Shown one piece after another: positions 10,801-21,214 of a DNA stretch of 64,000 bases. Made by a program: the position numbers and the translations under genes. Position 1 is the stretch's first letter, and each line of letters begins with the position of its first letter. Source of the DNA: Choanephora cucurbitarum (taxonomy: Eukaryota; Mucoromycota; Mucoromycetes; Mucorales; Choanephoraceae); NCBI GenBank assembly GCA_025331435.1, contig JAIWNI010000100.1:38228-102227 (forward strand), written 5' to 3'. The notes beneath the pieces were generated by a model that was not told the DNA's origin, did not search any database, and was given only the letters and a program-made list of their open reading frames with translations.

Positions 10801-11850
10801 GCTCCTGAAATATTTAAGCCGTTCTTTAAGTCTTGCCCTCCGTTCTTACAACTCCTCAAGCTGCTCACTCGCCTTCCTCCATTGGACTTGAGTAGCTCTT
10901 GGTCCCTCGGATGGGTGTTGGATCTTCCGCTGCCTCTAGTGATGAGTCGCCCTTCGACGTCCGATTTGCCTCTTCCTTCGGTACGAAGCCACTACCTAGT
11001 GTCGGATTTGCTCTGCTACGATCGTTCGACAGAGTCTTTGTATGCTAACAGAGCATTTATCCGCTCCTCACGCCGCACTCTCATACGACTCTACGATGAT
11101 GTCTTCCTGCAGGACCCTCTAAGCACTACGGCATGCGAGCTGCACCCTATTGTAAGGAATCGTTGTCGCATACTCCAACCCAGTCCGGAGATTCCTGTCG
11201 CCTCGTCACATCCAATTGACTCGAACGTCTATCTGCCAGATCTGTCATATTGGACGGTGGACGTGGGCCGTGGGGGTCCCACAGCAGTGTTGAGCGTTTC
11301 GCTAAAACAGCTTCGTCAGTGGTGGGCGATAGACAAAGGGCCTCTCCATGCTTCCATACCGTATGCAGTACCAGCTCCGCTACGTCTACCATCGACTAGC
11401 TGGAAATTGTTTTGGAGCCTTTGTCTCCCTCCAAGTGCGTTTACACCTTGGTGGAGGCTTCTCCATGATTGCATAGCCAATGCATCGAAGCTCCACCAAT
11501 GGAAACTTTCATGGATATCTTCTCCTCTTTGCCCCGTTTGCCAACTGCTGCCCGAAACCGTCTACCATTTTATGGTGAGGTGCCCCTCCAAATGGCAATT
11601 CTGGTGTAGGGTACTGCAGTTCGGCAACCTTGCTCAAGCCTTTCCTACCATGACCTCTGTCTGGGTGGCTATTACCAGCCTTAAGAGCGAGAGTGGTGAG
11701 GTGCTTCCTGCATCCACCCTGTGCCTATTGGGCACTGCGATTAGCGCCTTGTGGACGCACCATTATCGATGCATTTTCGACAATGAGTTTTGGAACCCGG
11801 AAGCCTGCTTCCAATGCTTTTTGGGCCGACATCGTTTCTCTGCCGGCTAA
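7876..11850 (+). CDS. LINE ORF2: APE-type endonuclease and reverse transcriptase
   Basis: This 1,324-residue polyprotein is intact. The N-terminal endonuclease of the exonuclease-endonuclease-phosphatase fold shows IGSLNVRS (residues 8-15), GDLNSN (157-162), TTVDYVYAD and TDHSLL (234-239). The position usually occupied by the metal-binding Glu (LQE) reads CLQD, with Asp at residue 46. The reverse transcriptase holds SNWRPLSLINVDAKLF, the LLDQEKAYDRV block, GLRQGDPLSPLLFNLAYEPL and the catalytic YADD at 753-756. A C-terminal Cys/His cluster (CPVC...H...C, from about residue 1219) matches the zf-RVT region of many LINEs. No RNase H domain was recognised. The protein nicks the target and primes reverse transcription there. 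Translation probably depends on reinitiation from the ATGA overlap. Confidence 0.96.
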   Translation: MSTPSLRIGSLNVRSIFKESHPELRKSFITHLKSRSLSLDILCLQDVLPAQAHSFTESHLHKFRTFLFPNTSSHATWHTAIICLNSALSIQDTATYLDGRCTYASIADENNQMVCSILNLYVPPSSTERFLFFDSLREEVPYFHPTYEGACPSFILGDLNSNLFDPAFRGHVFTEPWVEWLDAHYTNCFPDNLPTFTSSANNSIRTTVDYVYADSSWMANVSRCQLHHLPSTWTDHSLLTVDLSVSDIPTGPGAWRFNPTLLLDKRFIGLLTASVDAFLSQVDFAGLQIPLEGTLDYRSVPFDATLAPQRQRVWEQLKLLLQRVARSYSKHSKARTRASLAQLQRDRTDFLRGLSTSPAPSSISMQRLSNIDDAISGLVEKETAQYCLRTSTRWKEQGERNNKYFFKVLRSRRRQQAIRRLTDSTSGAAVNDIPGMLREARSFYTSLYTPDPIDQPSVDELLGAIPSTVVLSSEDQHSLVDPFVDDDLLLLLKHSPSGKSPGLDGLPFELYRFLIPRHRGILRLLVFVLNDALHGSFPSSWCLTRMVLLFKKGDPSLLSNWRPLSLINVDAKLFTKLLANRFNLVLPELITPYQTGFMPNRLISDNGWLNHTLMATLRASKSTAPQVAVLLDQEKAYDRVHPGYIRQVLARFGFPSRLIDSLSLLFFGTQIRITINGWLSAPVTQSRGLRQGDPLSPLLFNLAYEPLLRFVLASPSFQGIPVPRLLPSKQLFCSPLDMPTRLRDAPPIRLLAYADDLEIFLSSPSEWPSLLEILSIYSRASNARTNISKTTIVSLSGAPSPVWSDICISNGIEWHDAASPNAVKLLGYPLYSSDIQLTRFLSGFRSKLYGLIHNLRMRGLSVRGLSVAVNSLVLSRLWFILRVIPLPQDWIASITSAVSDLAMPFWPKPSRQAASRPRSRGGLNIIDINDQALALQLVYVKRMALEPAATDFLTPWLLRFFQINSGHASFLPVFLAPEIFKPFFKSCPPFLQLLKLLTRLPPLDLSSSWSLGWVLDLPLPLVMSRPSTSDLPLPSVRSHYLVSDLLCYDRSTESLYANRAFIRSSRRTLIRLYDDVFLQDPLSTTACELHPIVRNRCRILQPSPEIPVASSHPIDSNVYLPDLSYWTVDVGRGGPTAVLSVSLKQLRQWWAIDKGPLHASIPYAVPAPLRLPSTSWKLFWSLCLPPSAFTPWWRLLHDCIANASKLHQWKLSWISSPLCPVCQLLPETVYHFMVRCPSKWQFWCRVLQFGNLAQAFPTMTSVWVAITSLKSESGEVLPASTLCLLGTAISALWTHHYRCIFDNEFWNPEACFQCFLGRHRFSAG

Positions 11851-11892
11851 TTAGTTTCCTTTTTATTTTTCTAAGTCGTAACTTCAATTTTT

Positions 11893-11923
11893 AATAAAGT
11901 ATACACTTTTTACAAAAAAAAAA
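11893..11923 (+). terminator. LINE polyadenylation signal and A-tail
   Basis: AATAAA at 11893-11898 is followed 15-25 bp later by an A-rich run that abuts the right target duplication. This marks the 3' end of the retrotransposon and lies only about 15 bp before the cyclo-ligase ATG. Confidence 0.8.
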
Positions 11924-11937
11924 ATACTCTCATTTAC

Positions 11938-12863
11938 ATGAACCAAACTATCGTAACTTTGAAAAAGCAGTTGCGAAAAGACATGGCGAAGAAGCTCAAA
12001 GAGCTAAGTGCCGCCGAGATTCAAAACCAATGTACCTTCATCGAGTTTTCTCTTTTCCTTTCTTCCTTTGCATCTTGCTAATTCCATCAAATAGCTCATC
12101 TCGTCTTTAAACGACTTCAACAACTAGACCATTTCAAAAACAGCAAAAATATAAGCGTTTACATAAGCATGCCCAGCGGCGAGATAATAACTAAAGACAT
12201 TATACGTTATATCTTGAATTCTGGTAGAGTACATCATTGGTTTGCGTAAATTACTCGCTCTCAATCATATTTCTGTTAGACAAACGTTGCTATATTCCTC
12301 GTTGTCACAAAAACACAATGGATATGGTCAGAATCACAACAATAGAAGACTTTGAATCGCTTCCTAACAATAAATGGAATATACCAGAACCTCCGTTGGA
12401 TCAACCAAGACAGAATGGTAAATAGAACATTTGCATAATTTAGAATACCTTTTTTATTTAACAAGACTTAAGCATTGGAGCCAGGTAGTGATGGTTTGGA
12501 CTTAATTCTAGTGCCTGGCGTGGCATTTGATAGGAACAGAAATCGAATCGGACATGGCAAAGGGTAACAGTTGTTATTGTTTTGTGTACAATTTAGTAGC
12601 AATGGCTGACAAGTTGAGATAGTTATTATGACCGTTATATTAGGCAATGTAAGTTATGGGCTGAACAGAATCAATTGCCACCTCCTAAAACAGGTAATGT
12701 TGTTGTTCAGTAAAAAAAAACATGTTACTTACAAGAGTTTGCATATTTTCACTTGAAAGTTGCTCTCTCTCTTGAAGAACAAATTGTGGAGCCCGGTGAA
12801 ATTCCTCTTGAAGATACAGATCAAACACTTGACACTGTCTTGACTTGCACTACGATATACTAG
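11938..12863 (+). CDS. FAU1: 5-formyltetrahydrofolate cyclo-ligase (MTHFS; yeast Fau1-like)
   Basis: Six exons chain in frame: 11938-12031, 12095-12223, 12280-12417, 12473-12563, 12623-12693 and 12760-12863. They encode about 208 residues, the usual length. The enzyme converts 5-formyl-THF to 5,10-methenyl-THF with ATP in one-carbon metabolism. Family landmarks are visible in order: an N-terminal KKQLRKDMAKKL helix, SVYISMPSGEI, KRCYIPRC, MDMVRI, WNIPEP, then LDLILVPGVAFDRNRNRIGHGKG split into the substrate-binding GHGKGYYDRY across intron 4, and a C-terminal VALSLEEQIV. The ATG is 2 bp downstream of the right target duplication of the LINE, so the gene has lost its own leader and TATA box to a position 5.4 kb upstream. 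The coding region itself is undamaged. Whether it is still expressed is unknown. Confidence 0.93.
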
Positions 12864-13156
12864 ATTGTGCTTTATTTATCAACATTTTCTTTCAAAAAAA
12901 AAAGAAAAAATTATATAATGCCCTTTCCTTTCTTTTATATGTATATAGTCTGTTCTCCTAAAAGAACGTATATCGATCAGAACAATTAAACAGGGGACAT
13001 AGAGAGAAAGGGAGGAGAGGGTAAGGGAAGCATTGTATACAAAATAATGACAGAAGTTGAAATTATTGTTTATAAAAAATATTTTTACTTAAAAAGATGC
13101 TGAGCTGACCTATAGGTTTATAGAAATGGTTAATGATAAGATTCAAGCGAAGAATA

Positions 13157-16100
13157 TTAACTAAATTTGCTTCTGTCACTTACTCTGTCTTTGAGGTGTT
13201 GTAAGAATTGCTGATAGCTCATAATACTGTCTGTACGGTCTTCAATCAGATGAGACAAGAACCATAATCTAAGGTATGGATCGCCATCTTCCTTGACCAA
13301 GTAGAGAGTAGGGTAATAATTACCACGTCGCATCTCTCTTATCTTACCAACCAAGTTGTTAACCTTTCTATTAAGTGGTGTTTCCAAAATAGGCAATGTG
13401 ATTTTACCGCCCTTGAGACCTTCGTAAGACTTAACGTCAAACAGATCAGCACATAGTTGAGGGACAACATTACGGCCCACCCACAGATAAATGTTTTGTC
13501 CATTCTCTAATAAATAACAACCATGGACTTCCAGGTTTTCGGCAGTCAAGTTCAATGCAGGAGGGAATACGATGCCATTCTCTGAGAATTCTCCAGCTTC
13601 AGCAGGCATATTATGTAATGAATAGAGATTTGCATAAAGATAGGGAATTAAGAGCTGGATAGGCATGGTGTTGAGCATGTTGATAGCATTAGCTCGCATG
13701 TCAGAGGGGATCTGAGAGCTTTGACGAAGACCATCATGCTTGATCAGACCCAAGGCAAGCAAAGGCAATAACTTGAGATTGTCAGGTGCAGTCAGTTGAG
13801 GAGTAGATCCTTGAGCAGAGCCCAAAACATGTGTCTTGTAGACACCCATCAAGTCTACGATCTTGTTCACAATGGCGTCACGAGCATCATCCAGCTTAGA
13901 TGTCAAGCCACGTTCCACAGCCTTTACAGCAAGGTAAGCAGTAATGGCCTGTTGATTAGCGCTAGCATATAACTCAGAGATAGAGTTGCTGACAGGTAAA
14001 CACATAGTAATAACACGAATACGTCTTTCACCTGTGCATGAAGTATGCAAAAGTGCGGTTTGGAAACAAACAGTAGGGACCTTGAGGTCATCTTCCATGG
14101 CCACTTCAACAACATAGTTTTGATCGCGAGGTACATTGGGTAAAGCCAAGAGATCGGATGAACGAATGAAGAAGTTACCATGAAAAGCACTCATACGCAA
14201 ACCGCGAGAGGCACGAATACGAATCACAGCTTCCAAACCAATCTGTTCAGCAAGAAGTTCAGAGAATTCATGAGCAAATTTGAGTGCATCCTCTGTACGA
14301 CTGGCATTGAATCCAGGATAATAATAAGTTTGACCACCTGTGTAGTGAGGCACACAACTCAAAGTGGCTACATCAGAGTATTGACCACCAAAGATAATCA
14401 TATCACATGCAACTTGAGAGCGAGAGCAATCGACAGCAAATGACTTGTAAAAAGGTGAAGCAGCATTTAGGAGAGATGATTCTTTAGATGTACCCAACAG
14501 TTTGACATCTTCACGGGGCTTCAAAGTGCCTACACCTGTGTTGGGCAATGTGGATTGTAAGCAGATGATTTTACCACCAATGGGTGACAACAGTTTGAAA
14601 GCAGCCTGGAGACCGGTGCCTAAGGCGTTATTGACATTGACTGAGTCCTTAAACATATCGGGAAGTTTCTCCAACAAAGTCTTGATGGTATGAATGCTCT
14701 CTGTCAAATTGGCCAACAAATCAGAGGGTGAAGGTAAATAGATGTCTTCCAAATCAGATACAACCAGCATTTGAGGTTCAGATAGTTTACTGCTTAAGTT
14801 GTAAAAGTGAAGAGAAGAATCGACTGTAATGATACCTACACGTGTACGGTTTTCATCATTAGGCAGGCGTTCAAGCGAGTCAAGAATTGTGCGGGCAGCT
14901 GTAGCAAGCATGCCAGATTGAATGGCAGAATATGAAACGTCGATGACAAACACAAATGCTGGTGCTTGAGGAGGACGCACCATGTATTCAGTAGGTGCAA
15001 CAAACTCTACGCAACCATAGTTCAATTCAGGACGCTTCCAGCGATCAGCAGGTTGTTGAGTTTGGTTGTCATAATCAAATGCAGCAGGCACATCATTTAA
15101 CAAGAAGCACATGTTACACTTCCAGCGTTGACCTCCTTCCACAAATGTGACAAAAGGATTGATATATGTTCTACAACGTCTACATCTGGCAATAACACTA
15201 TCCCGCACAACAGGAACAGGCTCCTATATATCAAAAGAATCAATTTAATAAGCGCACCATTTATCCTTCCAACTCGACTCACATCGCCTTCCTTCAGACT
15301 TCTATAGGGAGCTAACACAAGAGCGAAAGGCAATCTTGACTTCTTCAAAAGAGACTCTGTAGCAGGAATAGCATTAATAGTGGAAGTTTGATAAGAAGGA
15401 TCACAGTTGATAAAAGGGGAATCTGTAACTGAAATATTAGGCGGCAAACGAATAGAAGGACCAGTAAATCCAATGTCTGCAATATGAGGACGGGTTCCTA
15501 TCAAGGGCACAACAGGTGCTACCTAAAACAAAAAATGTCAACCCATATTCTTTTTACGTCTACGCTATATCATTCAAACTCTATCTCTTCGCAAACAAAA
15601 CAAAAAGACTACTTACTGCAGGACTAGCACCCATAGTCATACCACCAAATTGAGAAGTCATTTGGTTGATTGGATCTTGGTTATAACTACCATAAGCAGG
15701 TGCCGCAGGCTGAGCATATCCAGATTGAGCTTGTGGTTGAGCTTGCTGATATTGATTTTGCTGAGTATAAGGAGAAGTAGGTGTTCCCATAGGAGAGACG
15801 AATTGTGGCTGTTGATTCATAGGAGCAGGAGAACCATACATTTGTGCAGGTTGCTGAGGTTGAGTTGGGTAACCTGCAGAAACGGCATCGCCAGAATAAG
15901 CTTTTGTGATCTGTTCAGGATACATTCTTTTCTTCTTGTGGTGCTCTGCATGCTGAAGAGAAGGTGACATGGGAGAACCTGGAGCCTGCACTTGTTGCTG
16001 AACAGGGCTACCGACATTAGGACGTGCTGCAGGTGCTTGAATAGGTGATTGAGTCACAGGTCTTACTGGAGGTCTCTGTTGTAATTGTTGAGGACTAGGT

Positions 16101-16321
16101 ACAAAGCCTGGACGGACACCAGCTGGCATACCCGGTTGGCCAGGAACAGATGGGCCGTTGGGAGGCACAAATCCCGGTCTAGCTTGTGCAGGAGGGTAAT
16201 AACCGGCAGGTGGTGCCTGTTGAGGTCTAAAACCCATTGGAGGACGAGGTTGTTGTTGATGAGGTTGTCCTGGGGTAGGTGGTCTCTGCATAGGTTGAGA
16301 AGCAGGCGATGGTTGCTGCAT
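13157..16321 (-). CDS. SEC24: COPII coat subunit Sec24
   Basis: Three exons (16321-15617, 15522-15283, 15223-13157) give about 1,003 residues. Exon 1 is the disordered Pro/Gln-rich N-terminus typical of Sec24. The zinc finger follows (CRRC...CNMC, starting at the beginning of exon 3), then the trunk domain (FVFVIDVSYSAIQSGML), the beta-sandwich, the helical domain and the gelsolin-like C-terminus (NGQNIYLWVGR). Sec24 pairs with Sec23 to form the inner COPII coat and binds cargo leaving the endoplasmic reticulum. The gene is convergent with the cyclo-ligase gene, with 293 bp between stop codons. Introns have standard ends (GTAAGT and GTGAGT donors, TAG acceptors). The N-terminal exon produces long open frames on the other strand too, because of its Gln/Pro codon bias; these are shadows. 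Confidence 0.96.
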
Positions 16322-17667
16322 ATTAAAGTAACAAAGAGAAAGAGAGAAAGAAAAAAGGAAAAAGAAAGGAAATAATGATGGCCCAACAAATCAACCAAAA
16401 TACCGACACAGTTGAAGTCGCGTTTGTTTTACAACCCAACAATATTCCCAAAAAAAAAAGACAAAAGGAGGGAGAAGTAAGATTGAGTTGACTCTATTTG
16501 AACCATAAACAGCAAGCTACCAATTGCGTTTTTGTTTGGAACCCTTATTCTCTTGTTAAGAATACATTAAGCAGCTGTTCGATGTTGCTTAGTTATCTAC
16601 GTGGCAAGAGCCAAATGACGCATCAAGCATGGTGATTGGAAAGCTTCTTTTGAAGGACCGCATGAGGGCCTGTGTTACCCAATCAAATTTGAACATATTG
16701 CTGTTAACTTTGAATTCACTGCTGCATAAACTATTTTTTCTCTCTGTTTTTCTTTTTATTATTCTCATTTTAAAAGAAAGAGAAAGTGTTCTCTTTTTCT
16801 TTTTATTATCCTTATTTTATAAGAAAGAGAAAGTGCTCTCTTTTAAGTTAAATACACACTGCTATTAAGAAAAGTGCATTAATATACTTATGGATTAAGA
16901 GTGTTTAACAGAATTATCAGTGGTTGCTTTTGGTACCTTAAGTTTCACCTATGTTTGTTTCTGCTATTGTTATTCAGGCACAAAACCTTTGCTGTCTTTG
17001 TATCAAACAGCTAATACTTATGTTTTGTGAAGCTCGCTACGATACTTTGTGAAATACATTATTTGGCTTTTTCCTAGTATGCCAGCAGATTTACTTTAGA
17101 CAACATAAAAATGAGCTTTTTTTTTTTGGTAGCTTAGGACGCAATTTTGCTCTCAAAAGGTTACGTTTTAATTATTCCTGTCAACACACTTCTAATGATC
17201 TTTCAATATTAAACAGACAATCTCAAAGTGAAAATGAATGTAATGTGTACTTGCCCCGAGGCCATCAAACGTAAAAAAAATGGTCTCAACACTTCATATC
17301 ATTTCCTCCAAAAAAAAAGACATAATCGTTCTCGAACAGATGGAGTCAAAAAGAAATCAAATCATAGTATTTCAAGACAGAACGAAAAGAAGTTGTGCTT
17401 CAGTAAAACTCTTGGTTACTGTATGATAAAGAGCCTTATCTCCACATTCCTTATATACAAAACTCTTATTAGAAAAATGTGTTCCATATACAAATTCAAT
17501 TTACCCAAACAATCTTTGATATGTTAAAGGAAAATGTATCTAAATAGAAAGCTCGTTAAGCAATATTTTATTACAGTTGAAGATAAAATCAAAAAGTAGC
17601 TTTTGAGCCGCCTTCAGCTCTAGTTATGTCTATCCATTAATACGAAAAAATCGACCAACTACTACAA
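16322..17667. other. Intergenic: Sec24 promoter region and Rad2 3' flank
   Basis: No gene is supported in these 1.3 kb. It contains T-rich and A-rich tracts and one tandem duplication (listed separately at 16751-16843). Confidence 0.5.
16751..16843. repeat. Tandem duplication of a ~47-bp unit
   Basis: Two adjacent copies (16751-16797 and 16798-16843) begin TCTTTTTATTAT and end AAGAAAGAGAAAGTG(T/C)TCTCTT. They differ at a handful of positions. Each unit also carries AAAGAGAAAG against CTCTTT, so a hairpin is possible. It lies upstream of SEC24; any effect is unknown. Confidence 0.8.
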
Positions 17668-20600
17668 TTATTTTCTTGCTTTCTTTTGCTTCTTCCAGTT
17701 GTCAACGATATTTTGTACTCTTTTACTAGAATGCTTCTTTTGCATGGATCCTGCAGTCGTTGAGGATACATTACCTGCAACATGAAAGAATGATCCAATT
17801 GTACTTTGCTCTCCGGTTGTCTGTTATATATAGGTGTGAGATAAATAAATGTGGTGCTAACGCTTTAGTACTTACTTTCTTTTTGTTCATTTCGCGAAGC
17901 ACAGGTAAAAGTACCTGATCGGCTTTATCTTCTGGCCAGCCAAAAGCTTCCATCAAAAAAGTGCGCAACAGCTCTAATTGAGGTTGCCCCCATTCAAATT
18001 GTTGACTTGAATTGTCTACAGTAGGGTAATAATATGCATTTTTCACAACTGGGTTAGGGAAATCATCAGGAATTTCTAAAGCCTGATGCCTCTTTCGCTA
18101 TATAAGTTGAGTCAGAAAAGAAAAGCAACATGCAATCACTATGAGGTCTGCACATACAAATTTTTTCTGGAAAGGCGTCTTATCCTCATGGCTTAAATAC
18201 CAATCCCTGAACCTTTCAAGAGGCTTCTCCAAAGGCTCTTCATTTTCGCTATCTTCAACATCGACATTACTGAATTCAGCAAGAATTTCCATTGCAGCTA
18301 CAGGGCCAACGCCAGGAATACCATCTGTATAATCGCTGCCTAACAAAAATGCCAGTTGAATTAAGTTTTTTCTTGTCAGCTGCATCTCTCGCTCTATGTC
18401 TTGACTCATAAAGCACTCGACATATTTCTGCTGATTGAACATATTTTTATATACACGTGAAGCACCAAATAGAAATACATCTGAATCGTCAGTAACGGTA
18501 CCGTCCACTAAGGAAAGACGTTCGAGTTCTGCACATTGAGCTTCAGCTTCCATAGGAGATACAATGTATGGAATGCCAAATAGTTTGAGTAATTCTTGAA
18601 TATCTTGAATCATCTGATCGGTTACATCGTCCGAGTTTCCCATTTCTTTTCGCTTTTGTTTGTTCAGTTCCTTCATATCGTAAAAGAGTTGGCTTCTTAT
18701 ATCCTCAATTTTCTTTGATGATATATCTGATACAAAACGAACAAACTCATCGTCTTCGCCACGAAAGCTTTCTCCGAGTTCATCTTCTGAGTTATAGCCA
18801 TGATCGTTGACAGGAATAGCTTCAGAAGGGACTGTTTCGGTTTTGAGAGGCGCGTCTTCTGCATTCGACGTATAGTGTTCTGTGATCATGTCTTCATATA
18901 TATGTTGTCGTTCTTGGTCTTTTGCATCCAATTTGTTATTGTCTAAGTTTTGTGTTTCTTGTTCATTTCCGTCTTCAATTTCTTGCTTGATTGTATTTTG
19001 TCTCTCACGTTCAGTATGGCTCAAGATGTCTTCCTGCTGACACCTTGTTGTTTCTTCAGATTGATCCTTAGACTCTTCCACAGACTCCTGTTTGAGTTGT
19101 AGGTTTTCTATTACTTCAAATTCGACGTTTTCCTCACTTGAAGTATCGTCAACAATATGCTCAGTCTTTTTGTTTGATTTTAGTGTAGATTTGTCCACGT
19201 CTATGTGCAGATGGCTTATATTGTCTTGGGTATTGTCTGCTAACTTAGTTGTGCCATCTTTCTTTTGTTGTGCCGAATCTTTGGTGCTTATAAAATGAAT
19301 CTCTTCCTCTTCCTCATCATCATCCAAAATAATATCGGTATCTTGCTGATGGATATCAGAAAATGCATCATGCTCTTTTGTAGATGTCAGAGGAACCACT
19401 TCTGATTCTTCCTCACTAAAATAAGCATCTAGGGGTTCTTGGTTCAAAAACTGCCTCTGTTTCCATTCTTTAATATTCTCTAAAAATGTTTCTTGAAACT
19501 GCAAGGCCTCTACAGTAAGTTCGTCTATCTCATTCGTTTTGAGCAGTTGAGATTTGACTACCTCCAGATCATTAGAGAGATTCTCAAGCGTGGATTCTTC
19601 GATGGCCCTTCGGATCATCTTTTTATATTCATCATTAAATGAGTGTAAATAGACAAACGCATCAGGTACACGAGAAAGCCATAAATCGTAGGTATCTTCA
19701 GAGTTGAGTGATAAGATAGAATACTTCACTTCCTGCTTGTCCCCGCTATACTGCTCTAAATTGTCTCTTGCATCCTGCTCGTATATACGTGAGATGATTT
19801 GATTGAGAGCTGCGTCATCTTGCTGCTCCTGATTGCCATTATGTATGTAATCATGAGTGCCGTTTGCAAATGTATCGTACTGCCTATCAGAAACAAATAA
19901 AGGCTCCTGGTCATCTGCACTATCATCTTTCATGGATGTGTCGGTCTCTTCAAACTTGCCATTTTCCTCATCGCTATCACTGAGTAGACTATCAAACAGG
20001 CCAGCAAGTTTAGGGTTGGATGCCATAGCCGCTGCAACCTTATCTTCAGGCTCTTCAATCACAGCCGATGTTGAACTTGAAAGCTCATGCTTTAGAGGAA
20101 CCTCTAACTTTGGCTCTGATCGTGTTGATGGCTTTGGTGTGACATCTATCTCAACAGGCTGTGCAGCACTTAAGCCAGGCAATTTCCAGCCAAGACCCTG
20201 ATCTAAATCTTCATTTTTATAAAGTACATATTGTCTACCACGCTCACTTGCTATTCTAACTGGCTCTACTGTGGAAGCACCATTTTGCATGGTACTTGCC
20301 TGTTGTAACCGCTGGGTCATCGTATTTCTGTGTTTCAACAACTTGATCTGCTGTTTTGAAAAATCCAATGCCGTATTTGAATTTCGAACCATGTTATCTA
20401 ATCGAGCCCAAGACGTCGATCTGGATTTCCACATCATATCTTGAATAACTTCGTATTGCACTTCAGGTGGTAATGCAGAAAAGGCTTCTGAATCAATGTC
20501 CATTTCAGAAGGATTGAATTCACTTACAAACTCTCGCAGTTCATCTGTTGTAGCCAATCGCGGGTCAAGCTTGTTGAGTCGTGAGTTGTTGGCTTTTTTG

Positions 20601-21214
20601 TCGATCTCAGGTAGCTCAAATTGATCCAGCTTTCGCTTTTTTCTGAGTACATCCTTAGTTGTCGATTGTTGTAACTCGTCATAGTATACATAGTCAATGC
20701 TGTCTTGGTCTGTACTTGTCATACCACGCTGCCTAATTTGGACAATCAATGTTCCCTTCTTTGTTCACATTAGCATTGCTCTCTTACTTTCGTTCTTGTT
20801 CTACTAACACATGCGATTTGACTTGTGCACTAAGAATTTTTCTTGCAGTTGCCTTCAGATTCAAACGGACCCCTTCTCTTCGCTTACGTCTTTCACGCTA
20901 TATCCACATAATGAGCATAACAGCGTTCCATATTCATAACTAGAACTTACAATGGTATTGCGTTTGAGAGAAGGTGCTCCGCCATCAAATACAAATACTG
21001 GTTTTATATCGAAAAACAGCAATTTGCATATTCTTCGAAAGAAGCCTAATAGATGTCCATTTCTCAATGCTTGTCCTTCTTTGTCCCGCATTGTTCGCAT
21101 GAATTGATGTATCCAAATTGATGCATCTACTGCAACTCGCTTTCGCCTAAGAGACTCGAGTTGTGTTGGCCGAGCAACAGGATTAACTAAAGTCCAAAGA
21201 CCTTGAACTCCCAT
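17668..21214 (-). CDS. RAD2: DNA-repair nuclease Rad2/XPG
   Basis: Five exons (21214-20951, 20897-20788, 20732-18158, 18097-17876, 17820-17668) give about 1,100 residues. The XPG N-nuclease domain starts at the first Met (MGVQGLWTLVNPVARP; DASIWIHQF; VFVFDGGAPSLKR). A long, acidic, Glu/Asp/Ser-rich spacer follows, as in all Rad2/XPG proteins. The I-nuclease domain holds PYIVSPMEAEAQCAELE and TDDSDVFLFG with the metal-binding acidic residues, and then the helix-hairpin-helix LGSDYTDGIPGVG. The protein cuts the damaged strand 3' of a lesion in nucleotide excision repair and binds TFIIH. The last exon has QSTIGSFF, a good PCNA-interaction (PIP) box, followed by a Lys-rich tail. Rad27/FEN1 and Exo1 are excluded by the long spacer between the nuclease halves. 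Confidence 0.95.

Larger units (their letters stand above)
6558..11935 (+). mobile_element. Full-length non-LTR (LINE) retrotransposon with 12-bp target duplication
   Basis: The element spans 6570-11923 and is flanked by a perfect 12-bp direct repeat ATACTCTCATTT (6558-6569 and 11924-11935). It has a short 5' UTR (about 104 bp) and two long open frames that overlap by ATGA. At the 3' end an AATAAA (11893-11898) is followed by an A-rich tail. Both frames are intact, so it looks recently inserted and possibly active. It sits in the 5' leader of the cyclo-ligase gene in the same orientation. Its codon use and GC content are visibly higher than in flanking intergenic DNA. Confidence 0.96.

Noticed and set aside
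15650..16398. Long plus-strand and second minus-strand open frames across the Sec24 N-terminus
   Set aside because: Shadows of the Pro/Gln-rich Sec24 exon; codon bias of CAA/CCA repeats keeps other frames open.
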